The notes under the pieces are model-generated. The model had not been told where the DNA came from. It did not search any database and was given only the letters and a program-made list of their open reading frames with translations. Below, in pieces: positions 1-12,303 of a DNA stretch of 64,000 bases (the stretch's first letter is position 1; every line of letters starts with the position of its first letter). The translations under genes were made by a program, and so were the position numbers. The DNA is from Coriaria nepalensis (taxonomy: Eukaryota; Streptophyta; Magnoliopsida; Cucurbitales; Coriariaceae): NCBI GenBank assembly GCA_027186245.1, contig CP114492.1:7468501-7532500 (forward strand). Reading direction: 5' to 3'.

Positions 1-2
1 CA

Positions 3-3000
3 CCAGTCTTTAATGGTGAAGCTTATCAGCTGTGGTCAGCCAAGATGACCACTTATTTGCGTGCTCATGGTCTTTGGGAGTCAGTTGAAAATGGCTATGA
101 ACCACCTGCAGAAGATGTGGACTACACCCTCGAACAAATCAGACAACATAAGACAGACAGACAGAACAATTTCAAAGCCTTGGCCATCATTCAATCTGGG
201 ATAGAGGACAAGCTGTTCACTCGGATAGTAGGAGTAGAGTCTTCCAAAGAAGCATGGGATCTCTTGAAAACAGAATTTCAAGGATCAGAAAGGGTGAGAA
301 GTATCAGACTCTTAAACCTTAAAAGAGAGTTTGAAAGGTTGAGAATGAAGGAGTCAGAATGCATCAAGGACTATGCAGGAAGAATGATGGAAGTTTCAAA
401 TCAGATGAAGAACCTTGGTGAGAAGGTTACAGAGAAGATGTTGGTAGATAAAATGCTTGTCAGTGTGACATCTAAGTTTGATTCTAAAATAGATGCAATA
501 GAGGAAAGCAAGGACCTTGGTTCCTTGACTCTGTCAGAGTTAACAGGTTCTTTGGAAGCAAATGAATCAAGACATGCTAAGAAGAAGGATGAAGAAGTAG
601 AAGGAGCTTTTCAAGCAAAACATCAGCCTAAGCCTTGGAAGAAGTATCAAGGGAGCAGCTCATCTAGATCGAGCAGTGCTGAGTGGAAAAAGCATCCTCC
701 TTGCTCTATCTGCAAAAGGAAGAATCACTCAGAAAAGAATTGCTATTGGAAGGGAAAGCCACAGTGCTTCTATTGCAAGTTGTTTGGTCATATAGAGAAG
801 GATTGTAACAAGAAGAGGAATGAGAAGAACAAGGCTCGAGATGATAATGAACGGGTTAATGCAGCAGAGAAAGTTGACAAAGAGGAATTTCTGTTTATGG
901 CAAGAGAATCTGTCAAAAGTCAATCTAAGAATAAATGGCTTATTGACAGTGGATGCACCAACCATATGACTCATGATGAGAGTCTATTCAGGGAGCTTGA
1001 CACTACTTTTTCAACCACCATCATAGTTGGAAATGGAGATGCAGTCAAAGCAAAAGGTAGAGGCATTGTTGCTGTCAAAACCAAGAAGGGTTCGAAGCTG
1101 ATCTCAAATGTTCTTCTGGTGCCAAGATTGCAGCACAATCTGTTGAGTGTTGGTCAGCTCATGAAGAGTGGTTTCACTCTGACATTTGAAAACAACAATT
1201 GCACCATAATGGACTCTAGTAAGAATGAAGTAGCCAGGGTCCCTGTTGTGCAAAATAGCTTTGCTGTTCAGTGGGATCATCATGCTTTAATGTGCAAATC
1301 AGATGAGTCTTGGATTTGGCACAAGAGGTTTGGTCATCCTGATCATAAGGCCTTACAGAAACTGAAAGCTATGGAGATGGTAGAAGACCTTCCAATGGTG
1401 CAGCCTCTAAACCAAACCTGTGAAAGTTGTCAAATGGGAAAGCTAAAAAGAAAAGCTTTTCCCAAGAACCAAGCCTACAGAGCCAAAGAGAGGCTTGAAT
1501 TGATACATTCTGATGTATGTGGACCAATGAGGGAAGCCTCACTCAATGGTAGCAAGTATTATGTCACCTTCATCGATGACCACTCCAGATTCTGCTGGAT
1601 TGCATTCATGAAAGAGAAGTCTGAAGTATTTGGGAATTTTGTGAAGTTCAAAAAGTATGTTGAGACTCAAAGTGGGATGAAGATGAAGACTTTAAGGTCA
1701 GATAATGGGGGTGAATACACTTCAACAGAATTTAAAAAATTCTGTGAAGATCAAGGAATTAGACATCAGCTCTCTATTCCCTACACTCCACAGCAAAATG
1801 GAGTTTCAGAAAGAAGGAATAGAACTATTATGGAGATGGTTAGAAGTCTAATGGCTGAGAAGAAAGTCCCAAGAAGGTTTTGGGCAGAAGCTGCTAATAC
1901 TGCAGTATATTTGCTCAACATCCTGCCAACCAAAGCAGTTGAAGACAAAACACCCTATGAAGCTTGGCATCTTAGAAAACCAAGTGTTTCTCATCTCAAG
2001 GTGTTTGGATCTGTTTGCTTTAGTCACATACCAGAAGCTAGAAGAGACAAGCTCTCTGTCAAGGCAGAGAAGGGAATCATGATAGGGTATGGAGCTAATA
2101 GTAAAGGCTATAGAGTGTACATTCCTAGCAGCAACAAAGTTTCTGTGTGCAGAGACCTCATAGTAGATGAAAATGCAATCTACAATTGGTTTGAAGAATC
2201 TAACTACGAAGAGTTGATGGAGATTGAAGATCATGATCGGATTCTGAATCCCTCCTTAGAATCTGATGAAGATTCAGATTATGAACCTGTCAATCCTAGG
2301 TTCAGAAATCTGAATGAAATTTACCAAGTGGCTAATGTTGCTGTGATGGAACCAAGATGCTTTGGAGAAGCTTGTGAAGATCAGAATTGGAGGAAAGCCA
2401 TGGAGGAGGAGTTGAGAATGGTCAACAAGAATCAAACTTGGATTCTAGTTGACAAGCCAGAAAAGAAGAAGATCATTGGTTTAAAGTGGATATACAAGCT
2501 CAAACTCAATGCTGATAATTCCATCAATAAATACAAAGCAAGATTGGTAGTGAAAGGGTATTCACAGCAGTATGGGGTGGATTACACAGACACTTTTGCT
2601 CCTGTTGCCAGGTTGGATACCATAAGGCTTCTTGTTGCCTTAGCTGCTGGAAGAGGCTGGTTTATACATCAATTAGATGTTAAATCGGCTTTCTTAAATG
2701 GAATTCTAGAAGAGGATGTATATGTTGAACAACCTGAAGGTTTTGAAGTGAGGGGAAATGAAGAGAAGGTCTATAAGTTGAAAAAGGCTCTTTATGGCCT
2801 CAAGCAGGCTCCCAGGTCGTGGTATAGCAGAATAGATGATTATTTCTACAAGTCTGATTTCAGGAGGAGTGAAAATGATCCTACCCTCTACATTAAGCAA
2901 TCAGGTGATTCTATTATTATCATTTCATTATATGTGGATGACCTTCTAGTTACTGGTAATCAACTTAGTTCAATTGATGAAGTAAAGAAAGAAATGAAAT

Positions 3001-3890
3001 CTGTATTTGAAATGACTGATTTGGGCTTGATGAAGTTCTTTCTTGGAATGGAAGTGTTTCAAATGAAAAACAAAATCTTTATTTCCCAAGAGAAGTATGT
3101 GAAGGAACTACTTAAGAAGTTTAAGATGGTTGAAAGCAAAGTCATGTCCACTCCTCTATCTGCCTGTGATAAGTTTAAAAGGGACGATGGCTCTAATAGG
3201 GTAGATGAGACCTTATATAGAAGCATGATTGGGGGGCTGATGTACTTAACAGCCACCAGACCAGACATAATGCACTCAGTGAGTCTCCTGTCAAGGTTTA
3301 TGCATTGTCCTTCTCAATTGCATATGGGTGGAGCAAAAAGGGTGTTAAGATATTTGAATGGAACAATCAAGTATGGAATTCTGTTTGAAAAAGGAGAGAT
3401 AGCATTAGAAGGATATGTTGATAGCGATTGGGCAGGATCTATGGAGGATTCTAAAAGCACCAGTGGTTTTTGTTTCTCTTTGGGGTCTGGAATTTTTTGT
3501 TGGAGCTCAAGGAAACAAAGCATTGTAGCCCAGTCCACAGCAGAGGCAGAGTATGTTGCTGCTGCTGCTGCTTGCAACCATGGAGTTTGGGTGAGGAAAA
3601 TTTTGAAGGACTTGGGACTGGAGCAAACTGAAGCTACTGTGATCCATTGTGATAGTAAGTCTGCTATTGCCATAGCAGAAAATCCAGTGAATTTTGGAAG
3701 AACAAAACATATTCAAGTGAAGTTTCATTCCATTAGAGAAAGGGTGAAAGAAGGAGAAATTAGGCTAATGCATTGCCAATCTGAAGAACAAGTTGCAGAT
3801 GCCTTCACCAAGTCCTTGCCATCTCATAAATTCGAATTTTTTAGGTCTAAAATGGGAGTCATAAGCAATTGCTTCAAGGAGGAGTGTTAG
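3..3890 (+). CDS. Copia gag-pol polyprotein, 5'-partial
   Basis: The frame is open to the window edge; codons before the ATG at 45 read like a copia gag N-terminus (VFNGEAYQLWSAKM), so ATG 45 is probably internal. Counting from that Met: gag to about residue 260 with two zinc knuckles (CSICKRKNHSEKNC near 221 and CFYCKLFGHIEKDC near 242); aspartic protease with DSGCTNHM near 301; integrase HHCC zinc region about 425-465 and DDE core with D near 489, D near 553 (SDNGGEY) and E near 589; reverse transcriptase with YVDDLLVTG near 964; RNase H with TAEAEYVAA near 1168. All catalytic motifs are intact. The stop codon TAG lies inside the first six bases of the 3' LTR, so the frame ends EEC-stop across the pol/LTR border. 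Confidence 0.95.
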   Translation, partial: PVFNGEAYQLWSAKMTTYLRAHGLWESVENGYEPPAEDVDYTLEQIRQHKTDRQNNFKALAIIQSGIEDKLFTRIVGVESSKEAWDLLKTEFQGSERVRSIRLLNLKREFERLRMKESECIKDYAGRMMEVSNQMKNLGEKVTEKMLVDKMLVSVTSKFDSKIDAIEESKDLGSLTLSELTGSLEANESRHAKKKDEEVEGAFQAKHQPKPWKKYQGSSSSRSSSAEWKKHPPCSICKRKNHSEKNCYWKGKPQCFYCKLFGHIEKDCNKKRNEKNKARDDNERVNAAEKVDKEEFLFMARESVKSQSKNKWLIDSGCTNHMTHDESLFRELDTTFSTTIIVGNGDAVKAKGRGIVAVKTKKGSKLISNVLLVPRLQHNLLSVGQLMKSGFTLTFENNNCTIMDSSKNEVARVPVVQNSFAVQWDHHALMCKSDESWIWHKRFGHPDHKALQKLKAMEMVEDLPMVQPLNQTCESCQMGKLKRKAFPKNQAYRAKERLELIHSDVCGPMREASLNGSKYYVTFIDDHSRFCWIAFMKEKSEVFGNFVKFKKYVETQSGMKMKTLRSDNGGEYTSTEFKKFCEDQGIRHQLSIPYTPQQNGVSERRNRTIMEMVRSLMAEKKVPRRFWAEAANTAVYLLNILPTKAVEDKTPYEAWHLRKPSVSHLKVFGSVCFSHIPEARRDKLSVKAEKGIMIGYGANSKGYRVYIPSSNKVSVCRDLIVDENAIYNWFEESNYEELMEIEDHDRILNPSLESDEDSDYEPVNPRFRNLNEIYQVANVAVMEPRCFGEACEDQNWRKAMEEELRMVNKNQTWILVDKPEKKKIIGLKWIYKLKLNADNSINKYKARLVVKGYSQQYGVDYTDTFAPVARLDTIRLLVALAAGRGWFIHQLDVKSAFLNGILEEDVYVEQPEGFEVRGNEEKVYKLKKALYGLKQAPRSWYSRIDDYFYKSDFRRSENDPTLYIKQSGDSIIIISLYVDDLLVTGNQLSSIDEVKKEMKSVFEMTDLGLMKFFLGMEVFQMKNKIFISQEKYVKELLKKFKMVESKVMSTPLSACDKFKRDDGSNRVDETLYRSMIGGLMYLTATRPDIMHSVSLLSRFMHCPSQLHMGGAKRVLRYLNGTIKYGILFEKGEIALEGYVDSDWAGSMEDSKSTSGFCFSLGSGIFCWSSRKQSIVAQSTAEAEYVAAAAACNHGVWVRKILKDLGLEQTEATVIHCDSKSAIAIAENPVNFGRTKHIQVKFHSIRERVKEGEIRLMHCQSEEQVADAFTKSLPSHKFEFFRSKMGVISNCFKEEC

Positions 3891-4528
3891 AAGGTTGAAG
3901 CTGCTCACTTATGCCTTTAATCATTCTCAGAGTTGACTTTTTCCTTGGTTAATTTTTTGGCGTTGACTCCTATACCTTTAGTTAGTATGCATCATTTTGG
4001 ACTTGTAGCAATTGGAATCAAGTGAATCAGAGGTGTGTAGCTTATTTTAGAACCTCATCTAGCCGGTTGCTCAAGGTTGCTGTTTTGCTGCTATGCTGTC
4101 ATCAATATCATGTTTTGGAGGGAAGAATTCAGTTTGTTTCAATTTGTTATCATGTTTATAAAGTGTTGGAAGTGCACGTGAAGGCTGGATTGCATTGGAG
4201 AAGTTTTTGGGTACTTTTGCCTCTTATGGAAGCTTTAGTACAAGAGTTGGTGAGATTGCTGTTTTTCAGCATGTTTTTCTGGTTTAGGCCATTCTTGTTG
4301 ATGCATAGATTTCCTTTAGATGTATGGGTGTTCTTATTTGCATTTATTGTTGTTGCTATTGTCTTGTACGTTGGTCATGTTGGTTGTATTAAAATGACAT
4401 TGTTCCAGAAATAGAAAAGATAGATTTTCCAGTTTTATTTTAGACTCTCTCTCTCACTGTCTTCCTTCTCTGTTTTTGTTCTTGTGAGCAAGGTGAGTTT
4501 CACATTTTCTTCTGTTTGAGTTCTAACA
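3885..4528 (+). repeat. 3' LTR of the copia element
   Basis: The LTR starts TGTTAGAA at 3885 and ends TTCTAACA at 4528. These ends are perfect 8-bp inverted repeats with the TG...CA termini of plant LTRs, giving a 644-bp LTR. A purine tract (AAGGAGGAG) sits immediately upstream and fits a polypurine tract. The 5' LTR is not in the window, so insertion age cannot be judged from LTR divergence. Confidence 0.9.
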
Positions 4529-7500
4529 CATACTACTACATGACAGTATATGGCAATTACAATTAAAGGAAATAATTACATAGATATATAAGAAAATAAA
4601 TCAATCATGATTATAGGAGAGGATTATGTATCGTGATAAGAGAACTTGAGAGAATAGCTTTAGAAATTCGATTGAAAGTTAGATTTTCCCTTCTCTTTCT
4701 CTATCATTCTCTTCCTCTCTTCCCCTTCTTCTCTCTTCTGAAAATGTTCGATTTATAAGGTGGGAGCAAATCTGGACGAAATGATTTGTGCTTCAGAATC
4801 GTCCTGATGTTAAAGATATATATAACTGAAGTTTGAATGCATTTTGCTTATTGTTTCTATTTTAACACCGGCTCTATCAGTAGTTATATAACATAAACTA
4901 ACTTCTAATTTAGAGCACATAATTTTCAAAACAGCGAGAGACCAAACCAAATTTTGAGCCAATGACAATGTAATAACCCGACTCATAACCTACTTGCTCG
5001 TTTTAAGCAACCGTAGGACGCTCCACCCGTATTAAAGAGTCTTAATAATAAATAATATAGTTTAATTTATATTTTATTAACTCAAAAGTTAAAAAAATTT
5101 AGTAATTTTAACATAATATTAGAATTGAGATCTCAAGTTCAAATTATAATTACTCCCACCGTAAATATAATACATAATTCTAGAGTGAGCCTAATTTTTT
5201 TTTTTTCTCTTCTTTTTATTACTCAAAGGACATATAATCCTCCAAACTTAATTAAATACACTTTATTCCTCTTTCCAAAATCAGAAAGATACATGATTTC
5301 TTGCAATAATTTAAAAAATTAAAATAAATAAATAAAATAAATAATATCCGAACTAGTTCGATTTGAAAAATTTTATTAAAAAAAAAATTATCAATTTGAT
5401 ATTAACTGTAGGCAAAACCCCTTAATTCAATTTATTGGGATATAAATCAAATGGATGGTTAAAATTCAAAATTTGCGTAGAGTGATTTTGGATAGACTTT
5501 GTCTGTTTAAAAATTATATATCAGACTAATAAAAATTAAACACGTGCATATGCAAGTAAAATCTATCTATATATTTTATTTATATTTGGTCGGTTCATCA
5601 TTTTTTCTATAGATTAAAACCACTATAAAAATTTTTCAATATTAACCCATGGTGAATGTATTAGACCTATAAGAGGAGATTTATGATATCATATGTTCCA
5701 TATCAATTATTATATAAAAAAATTTATATAAGTTCTTAAAGTTTTAGAATATTCATTCTCAATGATCTAGGGTTTTTTTTTTGGAATAATTTTTTCTTAA
5801 ACTTTTTAAGATCGTAACAATTTAGAGATAAGATTAATCAGATCATTAACTTATCGCTACACCTCACATGCTTGAATTTATATTTAAAAATTTCATATCA
5901 TATAAAATCATATTATTTACATTTAAGGTTGTCATAAAATTAGGAGAATTTCATATCAACAAGATGTTGCATGCATATACTCCTCCTGTCCATAACATAC
6001 AATTAATATCGGTGTTAATTTTAATTAATTAATTAATTAATTAATTAAAATATTTATATTAAAAAAAAAAATCAATGTCACTTATTGGAGCACTAATGTG
6101 AAAGATACAAAGTGATCATGTGCTCACTCTTTATTTCTATACCACTAGTTACTTTGAATGAACATCATCTCACCTTTTCCTTTTTCTTTGTTTTTTTTAA
6201 TCTCTAAATAAGCCTTTTTGGTAACGAATATGTTACTTAATCGAGATAACCTAAGATTTATTAAAATATTATTCCATATGTTATACCCACAATCAATATT
6301 TTAATGTTGACTGACCACGTTATATATGAATGGGATCTTCTTGCCCAAAAAAAAAAAAAAAAAAAAAAGACACGCACTATAGCTAAGTTCAATATTAATC
6401 TTTAATTAATCATTGATTATCCAACTATGGTAATTAGATTAAGGAAGTTGATGATATTGTATCTCTTAATCATATATTAACTTTGATTAGGTGTGAAGAT
6501 TCGATGTTATCGAACTAAGTAGTGATCATGCCAAGTTGTAAATTAATTAATTGCATGATCACAATAAAAAATAAAAATAAATAAATAAATAAAAAATAAA
6601 AAAAAATTCACAAAGGCTGAGGGATTATATGCAATGCTGAAGTGGAGCACAAAATATCTCTATCTCTTATCCTATATATATAAATATCCAATTCGAACGT
6701 TGGTTTGTGTGTGACAATTGGAATCAAATATCAGTCTACTAATTGCACGCTTGCATGTTTTATTATTACATAATCGTAATGAGTTTATCTTTAAGTCCCC
6801 ATTGTTAATTTGTTGCACTATTTCTTAATTAAGGTCTTTGTCATGACCCAACTCCCAACTTCCCTTTACAAAGTTGGGATGCAAAAGATATCCATCATCT
6901 ATTTTTTCTAGATGGTTTAGATTGTGAAAGAGATTGAATAATAAAATGTAAAATTATTAATTGTGTTAAAAGTTTGAATTATTAGAAAATAAATTTAATT
7001 ATATTATTTATTATTAAGATTTTTAATCTCTCACGTATTATTAAGATTTTCTTCTCCATTTTAAGTATTTTTTTTTTATTAATTCTGTCCAATAAGTAGA
7101 TTTAGAATTATAAAGTATACGATGAAATTATTATAAATTATTATAATAAATAAATAAAATATATAAATTTTAAGTGTTTATAATACATAATTTTTTATAT
7201 GTTAATTTTGTATTTTTATTATAAAAAGAAGGTTAAAATTATGAAATTAATTATATATTTAGAATTAAAATTTATTTTTTAAGGAAAAGAAAAGAAAATT
7301 CATTAATCACAAGTACCCGGCCGGCATAAATCCTCTCGTCCGTCCGACTCTCAAATCAATCCAATGTATCCCACCAAATCATGTTCTTACTTTCATGATA
7401 CCTAAAAAAAATTTGTATCCTTTCATATATACCCACCCTACATAAGTTCCATCCTATACAATCCCAACGGTCGAATTTGCCACTTGCCACAAATACCTAA

Positions 7501-7657
7501 TATACAAAAAAGGAGGGAAAAAATTGTGCCACATTTGCGATGCACAAGCCAGCAGCCACCTACTTTCACAAAATTTGCAAGCAGATATTATTCCAAATTG
7601 CCTTCAAAACTAAATCAGCAAAAGGTGGAAATGACAAGGTTGGCAGACAGAAGTACT
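4529..7657. other. AT-rich intergenic region without a supported gene
   Basis: This stretch between the copia element and the kinase gene is strongly AT-rich, with stops in every frame. It contains an (AATT)n run around 6018-6046, a poly-A tract at 6348-6368 and many A/T homopolymers. A more GC-rich island around 4970-5040 reads like part of an old repeat, but I cannot name it. The last 150-200 bases before 7658 presumably carry the kinase promoter. Confidence 0.6.
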
Positions 7658-7665
7658 TATAAAAG
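7658..7665 (+). promoter_or_regulatory. Probable TATA box of the AHK1-like gene
   Basis: TATAAAAG lies 195 bases before the start codon at 7853. A CAA/CAG-rich leader follows at about 7715-7760, typical of a plant 5' UTR. The transcription start would fall near 7690, which is an inference from spacing only. Confidence 0.55.
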
Positions 7666-7852
7666 TTCTCCACCCACTAAAACCGCAATTTCTCTTTTCG
7701 CACATTCATTAACAACACAACATACAACTGCTGCAGCAGCAACAACAACAACAATAACAAAGCTTCTCTCTTTCTCTTTGGCTTGTAATTCTATACAATT
7801 AGTTAATGGCTGATCAAACTTAAGGTCTGAAATTGTTATATCTTCTTCAATA

Positions 7853-10800
7853 ATGGGTAATTCTCGGCCGAACAAACTCTTACGTAGAACACAGAATCTT
7901 CTAACCTGGTTGAGAAATAGCACCGTTCCTCATGGCAGAAGAATCTTCCATAGAGATGTTGAGCAACAGCAAGAGTTTCGATACGCAACCGCTCGTTGTC
8001 TCTCTTCGTACTATAGTGTCTTTGTCGCCCGCCTCGCTATTATGGTTCGTGTGTCTCTTTTTTTGGAATTTAAGTAGTAATTAAATTGTTAATCTCTCAG
8101 TTTCTCGTATGGTTAATTTTTCAGGTCATGCTAGCCATTCTAATTGGGTTACTAACCATATTAACATGGCATTTCACGAAGCGTTACACCGCACAGTCGC
8201 TAAACAGCTTAGCGTACGACCTCAGGTACGAGATTCTCCAACGTCCGATCCTACGGATGTGGAACATCTTGAATTCCACCTCGGAAATAACAACCTCGCA
8301 AGGGAAGCTTTCTGAGTACGTCATAAGACGGTATAGCAAGCCGACTAATCAAGCCGAACAAGTCGAGGTTAGTCATAATTGTCTTAACTAACTAAATTTT
8401 TTTGTTTAGAGACTGATGTGTATGCTTATAATGGATCAATCTACCATAGACCGTGACTATGAAAGAGTTTCTCATATTTGAAACATTTTTTATTTCACAG
8501 TTGTACGAAGCAATGAAGGACGTAACATGGGCCCTGTTCGCTAGCCGTAAAGCTCTCAACGCGATAACTGTAAACTTCCGAAATGGTTTCGTCCAAGCAT
8601 TCCATAGAGATCATAGAAGCAACAACACATTCTACATCTACTCGGACCTCTCCAACTACTCCATCAACTCAGGCGATCAATCTTACAATCAAGGGTGGAA
8701 AGATCTACCGATCCACGGTAACATCTCTGCCATCTGGTACCGGGAACCACTTGACCCAATTACCGGATTGAAGATAGGAAAACCGATGCAGATCCCGCCC
8801 GAGGATCTAATCAACATACCGGGGCTAACTCAAGTACCAGATGGAGTAGCCTCTTGGCACGTGACGGTTAGCAAGTACATAGACTCTCCCTTACTTTCGG
8901 CCACTCTTCCGGTTTCAGACCCAGCCAATGAGAGCATAGTAGCTGTTGTAGGGGTCACTACGGCGCTTTATAGCGTAGGGCAGTTAATGAAAGAGCTCGT
9001 AGAGTTTCATTCGGGACATATTTATTTGACATCTCAAGAAGGGTACCTGCTTGCTACTTCTGGTAATGCCCCGCTTTTGACTAATAATGCCACGGTTGGC
9101 CCAAAGCTCATGATGGCCATTGAATCCAAGGACGATATAATACGGATGGGAGCTGATTGGTTGAAGAGAAGTTATGGAAAAAAGTATCCTCCTAGTCAGG
9201 AAGTTCATGCTGAAAATGTTCGACTTGGAAACGAACAATATTATATTGACTCGTTTTCCCTCAATTTAAAGAGGCTTCCTCTTGTAAGTTCTTATTATCA
9301 TTCATTTGTAAGGATTTGAGTGTCGAAGGGGTCTAATTTTTGTGGTGAAATTGTATTTGTGTAGGTGGGGGTTATTATAATTCCGAGGAAGTATATTCTT
9401 GGAAAGGTCGATGAGCGAGCTTTTAAGACGTTGGTGATACTAATTTCCGCGTCGTTATGTATATTAGTGATCGGATGTGTTTGCATTTTGATCTTGACTA
9501 ATGGAGTGTCTAAGGAAATGAAACTGAGAGCTGAATTGATAAGCCACCTTGATGCAAGAAGAAGAGCAGAGGCTTCTAGTAACTACAAGAGCCAATTTCT
9601 AGCGAATATGAGGTAAGTGATTATTGTATAGTGTTTTCTTTTGGTATTTAGGAAAAAAAACAACATGAAAATTATTTTTTTGTTTTTGAATATTGCAGCC
9701 ATGAATTGAGAACACCAATGGCAGCCGTTATAGGATTACTCGATATTCTGATATGCGATGATTGCCTTACAAACGAACAGTACTCTACGGTTACTCAAAT
9801 CCGGAAATGTTCTACGGCTCTTCTCAGACTTCTTAACAACATATTGGATCTAAGCAAGGTGAGAAAAGTCTTGTTCACATACTTTACTAATGAAAGATTT
9901 TTTTACTTATTTGTTTGTTTGTTTATATAGGTAGAATCTGGGAAACTGGTTTTGGAAGAAGCTGAGTTTGATTTGGGACTGGAGCTTGAAGGGCTTGTCG
10001 ATATGTTCTCTGTCCAGTGCATCAACCACAATGTAGAGACTGTTCTAGACCTCTCAGGTATGATTTTTCTTTATTTATGTATTTATTTTTTGGTTTTTGT
10101 TTTTGTTTTTTTCTTTCAATACTGGTTGAAATTCATCTTCTACATCAGATGAGATTCCGAAACTAGTTCGAGGAGACTCTGCTAGAGTCGTGCAAATATT
10201 CGCAAATTTAATCAGCAATTCTATCAAGTTCACAACATGTAAGTACTAAGTAGCAGTAGTATAACATCAGTTTCTGCAAAATCACTTGGCATTTATTACT
10301 TTCTTTTTAGATTTAGAATTCTGCATGATTTAGTGTTTTGATATGTCATATAGCGGGTCATGTTCTTGTTCGAGGATGGTGTGAGAACCCGAATAGTTTC
10401 AACAATGGTGAGAAGAGATCATCGAGGTTTGGAAATCAGACGAAGATGATTAATACAAGGAAGAACAGTAGGAAAGAAAACAAGATGACTCTCTGGTTTG
10501 AAGTTGATGACACTGGGTGTGGTAAGTCATTATTACAACCTTAAAACTGTCAAAAGGAAAAACAGAAACAAGAAAGAAAAAGATAAACTGGACTTTTATT
10601 TTCTTATACTTTATCTAGGGATTGATCCAACCAAATGGGAGTCTGTCTTTGAAAGCTTTGAGCAGGCCGATCCCTCTACAACCCGAACGTAAGCAACTTC
10701 AAAGACACTTCACCGCTTTTTGTAAAATAGTTCATATGAACAAAATGGTGTTTTTTTTTTTTCCTTATTTTTTTCAGACATGGAGGCACTGGTCTAGGAC

Positions 10801-12303
10801 TATGCATTGTTCGGACTCTGGTAAGTAAACACAACCATATGTGATCTGAAATGTTTAATTTCACTTCATAGTTTTGAGTAAACGGACGATGTATTTGATT
10901 ATAACAGGTGAACAAGATGGGTGGAGAGATCAAAGTCGTGAAGAAAAATGGTCCGGGCACACTAATGCGCCTATATCTTGTTCTTAGTACTCCCTTAGAT
11001 TCAATAGAACAACACTTTCAAACAGATTTTGCAAAGGATAACATAGTGGTAAAGTGAAGAAGTCATTTCCTTTTGAATAATAAGTTATGTGAACCGAATT
11101 TTTCTAACTATATTTCTCTACCAAAACAAAATGCAGTTACTTCTCGCTATCCGTGGAAAAACGAGCAGATTCCTCATGTCAAAGTGGCTTAGGAAAATCG
11201 GACTACTTACTTTAGAAGCTTCTGAATGGAATGAACTGACACAAATTCTTCAAGAACTTTATCGGGAAAAAACTAATTCGGTCCATACTAATGGATTAAT
11301 GGATGGACAGGATTATTCACTGAGTGAACATATAAGAGACGAGTTAGTTAAGATTCAAGACAACATGAGAAACAGAATCCTCGTTCCGGTTGTTGATATA
11401 GGGCTACTAGACTTAAGCACCGATATATGGAAAGAACAACTAAACTTTCTTGGAAAATATTCCCAAAAGGCCAAGTTTGCATGGATGTTAAACCACGACA
11501 CATCCAATTCCGTAAAGACTAAGCTCCGGCAAAAAGGGCATGATTTGATGGTGAACAAGCCGCTTTACAAGACGAAGATGGTGCATATTCTAGAAGCTAT
11601 TGTAAAGGAGAAAAATGCAGAGAAGAGAAGTTCAAAAGAAAGGGATTTTGTGGAATGTCTTGAGATTGATTCTAGTCATGATTTTGATCAGGCTAGTTCG
11701 GATTCCGATATGTCTATTGAGTTAAGTCATGTATGTGCTTCAAAGGGAAGTCCAAATGAGTCATCTTCTTCTCTTAAAGGCTTACACATTCTTCTTGCAG
11801 AAGATACTCCGGTCTTACAAAGGGTTGCTACCATTATGCTTGAAAAAATGGGAGCTAAGGTTATTGCGGCAGGGGACGGATTACAAGCCTTAGATGCTCT
11901 AGAATCTCTTTTCAAGGAGAGGAAGAGAGAATCTCGAAACGAAATTTCCGAGTACCCTTCGTTCGATTTGGTGTTAATGGACTGTCAAGTAAGAATAGAT
12001 CTCTGATTACTTGTTCCTTGCTCGTTTGTTTTGCTATTCTTATGTGAAAGGATTTTTTTTATTATTTTCTCTTTGTTCATTATTTAGATGCCAAGGATGG
12101 ATGGTTATGAAGCGACAAAGGCGATCAGGAAAACAGAAGCTGGGACAGGGTTTCACATTCCGATCGTTGCATTGACGGCCCATGCCATGTCATCGGATGA
12201 AGCCAAGTGCTTTGAGGTGGGAATGGATGCTTATCTTACTAAGCCTATTGATTATAAGTTGATGGTATCTACCATTCTTTCACTCACTAGGAGAAGGGTA
12301 TAA
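7853..12303 (+). CDS. AHK1: Hybrid histidine kinase, AHK1 (osmosensor) type
   Basis: Thirteen in-phase exons: 7853-8044, 8125-8367, 8501-9283, 9365-9612, 9699-9858, 9931-10057, 10149-10238, 10354-10521, 10619-10688, 10778-10820, 10908-11048, 11137-11988, 12088-12303, giving 1110 aa. Membrane segments lie near residues 50-75 and 428-452, with a large extracytoplasmic sensor between them. The kinase shows the H box SHELRTPM (phospho-His 490), N box NLISNSIKF (N604/N608), G1 DTGCG (667-671) and G2 GTGLGL (697-702). The C-terminal receiver has acidic E977/D978, phospho-acceptor D1037 in LMDCQMPRMDG, T1069 and K1091. AHK1 proteins are plasma-membrane osmosensor candidates passing phosphate His-Asp to HPt proteins. 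The protein is somewhat shorter than Arabidopsis AHK1 (about 1200 aa as I recall), mainly at the N-terminus; an in-frame stop lies upstream of the chosen ATG. The receiver Asp ends exon 12, two codons before the splice. Confidence 0.93.

Larger units (their letters stand above)
1..4528 (+). mobile_element. Ty1/copia LTR retrotransposon, 3' part (5' LTR outside window)
   Basis: The segment holds one long gag-pol frame in copia order (gag, protease, integrase, reverse transcriptase, RNase H), followed directly by a purine-rich tract and a complete 3' LTR. The reading frame is open from the first bases of the window to 3890 with no frameshift or internal stop, so the copy looks young and possibly still able to code. 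The 5' LTR, primer-binding site and first codons of gag lie upstream of the window. The five bases after the LTR (CATAC, 4529-4533) are the expected right target-site duplication; the left copy cannot be seen. Confidence 0.95.

Noticed and set aside
4022..4414. 130-aa hydrophobic frame
   Set aside because: Lies wholly inside the copia 3' LTR and has no conserved features.
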